From assembly GCF_901709675.1 (NCBI RefSeq), contig NC_051091.1, forward strand, positions 13,736,967-13,800,966: DNA of 64,000 nt, in the 5' to 3' direction. The stretch comes from Syngnathus acus (Eukaryota > Chordata > Actinopteri > Syngnathiformes > Syngnathidae). A program made the translations under genes and the position numbers. Below, piece by piece: positions 57,501-64,000 of this stretch (position 1 is its first letter; every line of letters starts with the position of its first letter). The notes under the pieces are model-generated. The model was not told the origin of the DNA and made no database searches. It saw only the letters and a program-made list of their open reading frames with translations.

Positions 57501-60243
57501 AGAACTGAACTCTCGCTCTTTATATAGCTGACGTGTCTTGCGCATCCGTTCTGCGCATCTGTAATGGCGGCCTCCGTATGATATCCGGTCTGCGATGGAG
57601 ATTAACAAACAAACAATATTTGACAATAACACACCATCAAGGATTGCACCATCGCATCAAACGATGTGTCGTCAATTATGAATTTTACTGACTAAGTGTG
57701 TTGGGCAGGATGGCTGAATGCGATGCGCGATTGACAACAAACAAGAAGAAAGGTGTGATTTCAAGTTTTATTTCGAGGGAGATTTTCTTCAAAAATTGTT
57801 GTAACCATGCATAATGCGCACCCCAGATTTTAGGACAATAAATTAGTTAAATTTTGCGCATTTTGCATGGAAAAACACGGTATACCCTTAAAGTCAGAAT
57901 TCTCACTTTAAAGTCAGAATTCCCACATTAAAGTTATAATTCTGACTTTAAGTCAGAATTCTGAGAATAAAGTGATAATTGGTGGCGCTGGCAGTGCCCA
58001 CCACCTCCAGCTGGAGGTCCGGTGGAAGCTCCACGAACCGGAGAAAATGTCTAGCCGACCTCCTGGAACCCTCCCTGGGCATGGCGAGTGGCGCTGGAAG
58101 TGCCCACCACCTCCAGCTGGAGGTCCAGTGGAAGCTCCATGAACCGTTAAAAATGTCTAGCCAGCCTCCTGGAACCCTCCCTGGGCACGGCTGGTTGACG
58201 CCCGTGGCCCTGGAAGTCACCCTGACCTCCAGCTGGAGGTCCAGTTTAAGCTCCATGAACCGGAGAAAATGTCTAGCTGACCACTTTAAAGTCAGAATTC
58301 TGACTTTATTCTAAGAATTCTGACCTTAAAGTGGGAATTCTGACATTACAGTGGAAATTCTCACTTTAAAGTGGGAATTCTCACTTTAAAGTCAGAATTC
58401 TGTGAAAAAAGTCAGATTCCTGTCCCCCTCTTATTTTTTTTTCTTAACTGGCCCTAATCCTCTTCCCTATATCCCATACCGCTAGCTTGCATTGAAGTCC
58501 CCTTTTCTAGATATGATCACACCTTTTAACTGACCCGCATGGCCTCTGGCTCTTTGAGCTGCTTCAAACTGTTTTTGATATAGCACAGAAGCCACAGCCT
58601 GATATCATAATGGAAAAAAAAATGACACCCAGCTCCTCTGCTCGCAATTTTCTCAATGACAGCGCTGTAAGAGCTGAAAGGAGACCATGTAATGTGCTTG
58701 CCGTTCAGGTACGGGCCTGCAGATCCCTCCCGCTGCCCAGCAAGCGCTGCAGATGAGCGGTGCCATCGCCATCGGCGCCATGGCCGCCGTCTCAGGTAAG
58801 GCTGGCGCAACTCGACCTGAGCTCCGCCCCCGGCCTCGCTGATCCGTCGCGTACTTGATTGCGTGACAGCGGCCATGAATCCGTCCATGAACCTCAACAT
58901 GAACCCCCCGGCGCTCAACCTTCCCTCTCAGCCTTTGGCCACGCACTGCTTCCAGCTCTCCAACATGTTCAACCCCAGCAGGTGTGCCTTGCTACTGTCC
59001 AACGTGTTCAACCGCGGCATCACCGCTTATGTTTGCGTGTTTGCCTGTGTCAGTGAGGATCATCCTGGCTGGGAGGTAGACATCCAGCACGATGTCATTG
59101 AAGAGTGCAACAAACACGGCGGTGTCGTTCACATCTACGTGGACAAGAACTCAACAGAGGTAAAATCCACGCTCAAAGTCCTGATCCCGCCCGGGTTCAA
59201 TTCCGCTCGTGGTTTCCAGGGCAACGTGTACGTCAAGTGTCCGTCCATCCCCGCTGCCATGGCGGCCGTCGGCGCGCTTCACGGACGATACTTTGCAGGT
59301 GAGATTTGTCGCAGGTGGGTGATATGGCGTGCTATTTTCCTGCTGTCTTGACCTGACGTCCATGCCAAGACGATGGTTGCGGGGCCGGAACCCATTCATT
59401 CTGTTCCCATTCATTGTAAGGAGAATCTCTGAACCAAGGGTCCGCTGGATTGACCTTGCCTCGTGGGTTGCCTTGTTGCTGGGATGTGCAGGTGGATGCG
59501 GCAGCTTTGGTCTGCAGACTAGTGCAAGTGATAGGACGGACGTTGACAGTCACATGCACGCTCGCCGATGTAGGCCGGTCACTCAAATATTTTTGGAATT
59601 GCTGATTCCATTTCATTTCATAAAATCTTTTTTTTTTTTTTTTTATAAAAGTTCTTCCTCCCTGATTATGAACCTTTTTTGTTATTGAGTGATTAAAAAC
59701 CACCAGATAAGCAATATCACACAAAGGATTAGTGGTCAGTGTTTTCCAAATTAAAAGCAGATGTTTGCAAAGTCCTTATCTGAAATCAGATGTTGATAGT
59801 GTTAAGTCCAAAAGATAGTTGTCAATGACTCTATTAATTTGAACACTTACGCGCTGGTGATGACAAAGGGCTACAGGGTAACAAAGCAATGTCCAAAGTG
59901 AACGCTCGAGTCTCGACATAAGGTGAGACAAAAACAGAATGCGTCCATAACAAGCAGATCCCACAATGTCGATTTCAAGTTTATCGTTGGAGCGATTTTG
60001 AGGCATGTCGATTGGACGGGGGCCTATGAGCGCAGCAAACCCAGCAATGAAAAAGTGGGAGCACAAGAGCAATGAGCGCATCCGCTACTACGGCTTTGTC
60101 CATCAGTGTTGCTGAGCTTGTTCGTCCGTGTGCTTGCAGGCAAGATGATCAAGGCGGCATACGTGCCGCTTCCCGCCTACCACAACCTGTTCCCGGACGC
60201 CGCCACCGCCACGCAGCTGCTGGTGCCGCCCCCGCGCCGATGA
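51503..60243 (+). CDS. rbm39: RNA-binding protein 39 (14 coding exons, 509 aa)
   Basis: Nuclear SR-like splicing factor and transcription coactivator (CAPER-alpha, U2AF-related). Exons: 51503-51553, 53201-53247, 53993-54151, 54793-54888, 54972-55089, 55160-55312, 55808-55954, 56026-56091, 56248-56452, 58709-58795, 58870-58981, 59054-59159, 59220-59298, 60140-60243. All introns are GT-AG and the sum, 1530 nt, is in frame. The protein starts MADDLDIEAMLEAPYRK and has an Arg/Ser-rich domain (exons 3-4). RRM1 is about residues 133-207, RRM2 about 232-310 (MRLYIGSLHFNITEEMLRGI), followed by the VGHVTER and LDSDELERTGIDLG linker. A C-terminal U2AF-homology RRM follows (EECNKHGGVVHIYVDKN, GNVYVKCPS, YHNLFP). 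Human RBM39 isoforms are ~524-530 aa. The intron between exons 12 and 13 is only 60 bp. Teleosts keep two rbm39 paralogues; I cannot tell which this is. Confidence 0.96.
51717..51930. mobile_element. hAT MITE, 214 bp, in rbm39 intron 1
   Basis: Inverted ends CAGGGGTGGGCAATTCCGGTCC / GAATTGCCCACCCCTG, with inner inverted TGATTCAAATG / CATTTGAATCA. Flanks CTCTTAAC and CTGTTAAC agree at 7 of 8 bases. Confidence 0.88.
51939..53200. other. rbm39 intron 1, remaining part
   Basis: No repeat end or clear exon recognised. The 143-codon frame at 52372-52803 has no family resemblance. Mammalian RBM39 has regulated unproductive exons in early introns, but I could not identify one here. Confidence 0.4.
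56510..57133. mobile_element. rearranged Harbinger-like MITE in rbm39 intron 9
   Basis: Two inverted partial copies of the 36266-36950 element. The left one ends TGGTCTGAATACACCCTTA at 56732; the right one contains the shared TTGGTTCGGATCTACGCTGTTT (about 56912) and runs to AGGTCTGAATA, where the TA-flanked element begins. Confidence 0.7.
57134..57880. mobile_element. TA-flanked element with CCGTGTTTTTCC ends in rbm39 intron 9
   Basis: Ends CCGTGTTTTTCCATGCATAATG / GCATGGAAAAACACGG, TA at 57132-57133 and 57881-57882. The interior is an inverted, shortened version of the 29790-31236 element, including the ATATAGCTGACGTGTCTTGC block. Confidence 0.85.
57885..58430. repeat. palindrome-rich repeat enclosing a GC-rich tandem repeat
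   Basis: Both flanks (57885-57980, 58280-58410) are strings of AAAGTCAGAATTCTGACTTT-type palindromes. Between them are about 2.5 tandem units (106-116 bp) with CACCTCCAGCTGGAGGTCC, GTGGAAGCTCCA(C/T)GAACC and GAAAATGTCTAGC. Confidence 0.85.
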
Positions 60244-60420
60244 CTTAGCCGCGCCGCAATGTTTTGATGAGTTCTTTTTGCATCATTCAGTGAGCTTCTC
60301 ACTATTGACTTCCTGTCGTGTTGAAAATGTCAAGGGTGTGGCCTCCGTCCATCGCGGGCCCGTGCTGTCCAATGAATGAGCTCTGTGAGCTGCGAGGAGG
60401 CCCATTTGTCTTGGTTTTCT

Positions 60421-60426
60421 AATAAA
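60421..60426 (+). terminator. rbm39 polyadenylation signal
   Basis: AATAAA 178 bp after the rbm39 stop, followed by a T-rich stretch. Confidence 0.8.
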
Positions 60427-60775
60427 ATCCTTTATGAAACTTTATTTTCAAGTCGTAAACGAGTGGCTTTTTTCTCTCAAGACGACGTGACGTGGGTTCA
60501 AGCTGTTTACATGTGAGCTACAAACTAATGAACACGCATACATAGGTGTGTACATGGTCCTTCGTTTGTGTTGCACGTCACAGGCGGGCTTCGTTGAAAT
60601 CAGAGGCGGATACAAGGAGGGGAAACTGAATTTCGGCCTACATCATAAAATGTGTTGGTTTATAAGTAAATTCTACCCTTTGTTCCTTTTCTAGAGAATG
60701 CTCCCACAGATGTTGATGCAAACAGATCACTGATTTGCTCATTTCGCTGTCAATCAAAAAGAGATTCATATTCAG
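60427..60775. other. intergenic sequence after rbm39
   Basis: No feature seen up to the solo LTR. Confidence 0.45.
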
Positions 60776-60779
60776 ACAG

Positions 60780-61955
60780 TGTTGGATTTGGTCCACAATT
60801 TAGGGAGCGCTATCTGCGCCTCACGGCAAAAGCCATTGCCAATCACCTGTTATCCAATTCACTCACTGCGTGCTCGTTTAATTTCTTCAGATTTAGGAAA
60901 ATGCAAAGACACTGAAGCAGAAATTAGACATACACAGGTTGGTTGAGTTCAATCATAATTCTTGTTAAGAAAGCTCTGTTTTCAGGAAAGTACAATACAG
61001 CGCTGGGCCCTTCAAGAGCAGAAAGTCTCCATTCAAAAAAGGCAACGTTCAAGGTTCTTTGGTCTGCTTATATTCAGTTGCTCATGCCGGTGTGGGGCGA
61101 GTTTGATGGGTGATGAGTCGTTGGGGTGGGGCGAGTTCGCAGTAGAGTTTGATTCCATGGGAGTGGGTGCTGGTTCTGGACGATTCGGTGTGTGTGGGGG
61201 GGCTGTTGTCTTCCATCCCGTCTTTCGGCCTTGGTGATCATCTTTGGCCGAGTCCTTGGCTGTCTCCCTCTGGCACCAGCTGGTTTTTATCTCCAAGTGA
61301 CCTTCCTGTAAACATTCTCCTCCATCCTTGCACATATACTGTCGGACCTCATTCTTTCAATTTTGTCATTTTGTACGAATTTATGTGAGCTTTTGGCTGT
61401 CACATCATTAATCTATTACTGTTCCCTGACTATGCAAAGTTAGTTCTTTTGATACTCCATGTCTTTGCTCACATCATTATATTCTTAGTTTAATCATGCT
61501 TCCCACCATATCTTTTCTTTGTTAGGCAAAACATTTCCCTCTGTGCAGAGCGTTCAGTAGTAATCGAAAAGCTGGCGTCCTGCATTAGGCGACATATGAC
61601 GTTTAGTCAAAACACAAGATATAATCAAGTACTGAACGGTCAAGACGACTCTGGCCGTGTCCATGATTTAGAGAACAAACATCAGGCATGCATTACACAG
61701 TTCCTTAAGGGTCATTAAGCTATTTAAGCAACATATCAAAAGACATTTATTTTGCAGTGCACAGAAATACATATTGAATCGTGAAGTTGTAGCAACCTCT
61801 GTTATTATCTTATATCAAAGAATGTCTAGTTATGTCTGCTTTATTGGTTGACTCCATGAATATACTTGTCTGCTTATATACTTTATCCAAAGAGATGTGA
61901 GCGTATCTGTTGTTGTGGCTAGGCGGGTTTTGTGTCTTTTGACCCTATTCCTTCA
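60780..61955 (-). mobile_element. solo LTR of the same family as the large LTR element
   Basis: Reverse orientation, TGTTGGAT to CCTTCA, flanked by ACAG at 60776-60779 and 61956-61959. It matches the 4520-5598 LTR over its length, with scattered differences and an extra ~97 bp at about 61436-61532 (between CCCTGACTATGC and TTCCCTCTGTGC). The 4-bp duplication is the same length as for the full element. Confidence 0.92.
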
Positions 61956-62089
61956 ACAGATCATCCAATCATCACGCAGAAGATGAGCGTCCGGACCGGA
62001 GAAGGCCCGTCCATTGCCCCTTAGACCTCCAGAGACGCTGGGGGCCAGATGGGTGGGACATAGTGATGTGCATTCCAGTTCTTCTAAGT

Positions 62090-62392
62090 CAGGGGTGTCA
62101 AACTCATTTCTTTCGCGGGCCACATTGTAGTCATAGCTTCTTTCGGAGGGCCATTATGACCGTCAATCCAAATAAATGTATGAGCACCTCATATTGTATA
62201 CAGTATATGCTACAAAACAAACTGACAAATAACTTGTTTTCAAATCAGATGAGTAAAAACTCGTCAGATATTTAAAAAAATATTAAAAGTGAAAACAATT
62301 TGCAATTCTAGTTATGAGACACGAATTCAATGCACAGTTTTTCTTCGCGAGCCACATAAAATGATGTGGCGGGCCGTTCTGTGTTTGACACG
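62090..62392. mobile_element. hAT MITE, 303 bp
   Basis: Starts CAGGGGTGTCAAA and ends TTTGACACG, with a perfect 8-bp duplication TTCTAAGT (62082-62089, 62393-62400). Related to 18190-18524. Confidence 0.88.
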
Positions 62393-62439
62393 TTCTAAGT
62401 GAACTGAATCTTTAGTTCACTCAAAATATTCGTTTAAAC

Positions 62440-63252
62440 CAGGGGTCGGCAACCTTTTTTACTCAAAGAGCCATTTGGGACCGCCCCCCAAAGAAAAGAA
62501 AGCACCCGGAGCCACAACCCATTTTGACATCATTATACGTATATATATTTTGCATGTACAAAAAACTATTGCATTTATGAATATTAAATCAACGAACTGC
62601 TGCAGAGAACACAGAATTTTATTTCTGCATGTAACAAAAAGCATTTTACACTTGGTTGATGCTTAATTTCAAATAAAATACCTGGTGTCTATTTGAGTCC
62701 TCGTATTTAAGAAATAAAAATCCAAACTTACCCAACCCACTGAACAAAAAATGCAAACAGCCTGCAGTCACCTGTCCTCTTATTTATGAGATAAAAAGCC
62801 AAATTTATCCAAATATTATCCACCAGCACTGAACGAACAATGCAAACCAAAAAAATGCGCAGTCTGCTTCTGTCCCATCGCGTGTACTGGAGTGTGCAGC
62901 CAGTTGTCCTCCTGAATTAAAAAAAAGGACTACTTCACTTAATATATAGTTATCACGCTGGTAGTGTGCTGGAAAAACGACGGCTGCCAGACGTGAGGGA
63001 CGCCAGGAATTCGAATGTCGCACATCGGCGGATGTGATGCATATTTTGGGCGGTAAAAATATTAAAAACGTTTAATTTTAATGTTACAAGTTTACCATAA
63101 TCTTCAAATTCACAATTATATTTTAAAATGAACAAACTAAAATAAAATTTAATTTTTATAAAATACTCATTATTTTCCAAAGTCACAGGGAGCCACAACA
63201 GAAGGATGAAAGAGCCACATGTGGCTCCGGAGCCATGGGTTGCCGACCTATG
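62440..63252. mobile_element. hAT element, 813 bp, inverted copy of the one in mkrn2os A
   Basis: Starts CAGGGGTCGGCAACC and ends GGGTTGCCGACCTATG; the interior is nearly identical to 24942-25764 in reverse. Flanking duplication is not evident here. Confidence 0.85.
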
Positions 63253-63289
63253 TAAATTAATGTCTGATGGTGTTTAGACCTGACAGCCA

Positions 63290-63485
63290 CCTCCGGGGCG
63301 TTGCCCCTGGCCCCCTGCGGCCCCCAATGGGGGCCTGTGGGCCCTGTGGACCCCAATAGGGGCCTATGGCCCCTGCAGGCCCCAATGGGGGCCTGTGGCC
63401 TCCGGCCCACTGGGGCCCCCATGGGGGGGGGGGGGCCTGCGGCCCCTGGCCCCCTGCGGCAAGTGTGGGGGGGGGGGCAGTGGGG
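63290..63485. repeat. GC-rich minisatellite
   Basis: Irregular ~30-bp units of the form GGCCCC(A/T)..GGGGGCCTGTGG with CCAATGGGG cores, ending in two long G runs (63427-63435 and 63467-63478). Confidence 0.8.
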
Positions 63486-63887
63486 CATGCAGCCCCCAGA
63501 CCCCGGCTACTTTTCAGTGTTTTTTTTCATTTGCCGTTCTCATCCCTGCAGATATCTTCTAGGTCTAATCTAATCTAACCTAGCCTGAGGGGTCTATCGT
63601 AATTTTGCAAGATCAAAGATTGAGCTGGACACCCCTGCACTGTAGTTACACATCACAAAATCAACATTCTGTTGATTCCTGTCTATTCCAGACTAGATCT
63701 GACCTTGACTCATACATGCTGTGCCCATGTTACAGGATTAAGATGCTGTGTCCATGTTACAGGATTAATACACATCTCTCACACCCATATTCATAGCTTT
63801 CTCCTTAAGAGAAAAACCAGAGCAAATTTCACGGCCAGTCCAGTAAAATAAAATACAGTAATCATATGTTTAAAGTAAAGTGCATCA

Positions 63888-64000
63888 TCAAAGACTCCTA
63901 TCATCCCAACTACAGACTGTTTACTCTTCTTCCTTCTAGGAAGCGATACCGGACTCTTCGGGTCAAGACGTGTAGATTGAGGAAAGCCTTTTTCCCCACT
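63888..64000 (+). pseudogene. L2-like LINE C-terminal fragment, cut by the window end
   Basis: The frame from 63888 reads the conserved LINE end (LLPSRKRYRTLRVKTCRLRK), a close counterpart of the LLPSGRRYR motif in the copy at 34918-36262, in the opposite orientation. Confidence 0.75.

Overview
The window reads as teleost fish nuclear DNA. It has split genes with GT-AG introns, vertebrate orthologues (mkrn2os, tsen2, rbm39), CpG-rich promoters and a dense, nested load of fish-type transposons (hAT, TA-flanked DNA elements, Harbinger-like MITEs, L2-like LINEs, tRNA SINEs, a Ty1/copia element). The species cannot be fixed from the sequence alone.

Layout. 1-3.4 kb: non-genic, with one reverse SINE. 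3.47-22.5 kb: a decayed copia-type retrotransposon, cut between integrase and reverse transcriptase by a 15.7-kb LTR element (4520-20213). The two 1079-bp LTRs differ at one base that I can see, and a 4-bp target duplication (ATAG) flanks them. The inserted element encodes no recognisable protein; its interior is AT-rich and carries a 6-kb tandem satellite of ~130-152 bp units with punctuating hairpins. A solo LTR of the same family, with its own 4-bp duplication, lies at 60780-61955.

23.4-28.2 kb: two tandem mkrn2os genes on the + strand, each with four coding exons in the same phases. The first is intact (206 aa). The second has an apparent frame slip and an in-frame stop from a 33-bp duplication in its last exon. 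28.6-34.3 kb: a nest of TA-flanked and hAT elements. 34.6-48.3 kb: tsen2, eleven coding exons, 393 aa, with the endonuclease catalytic triad intact; its 8.2-kb first intron is packed with LINE, hAT, Harbinger-like and TA-type insertions. 51.5-60.2 kb: rbm39, fourteen coding exons, 509 aa, with RS domain, two canonical RRMs and a C-terminal U2AF-homology RRM. 60.4-64 kb: intergenic, with the solo LTR, two hAT MITEs, a GC-rich minisatellite and a LINE tail.

The host genes are not an operon. tsen2 acts in tRNA intron removal and rbm39 in pre-mRNA splicing; mkrn2os has no established biochemical function. In mammals MKRN2OS and TSEN2 are also neighbours, so mkrn2os-tsen2 is conserved synteny, while the link to rbm39 is fish-type context. 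The most unusual object is the large, very young, apparently non-coding LTR element that carries a satellite array and interrupts a copia copy.
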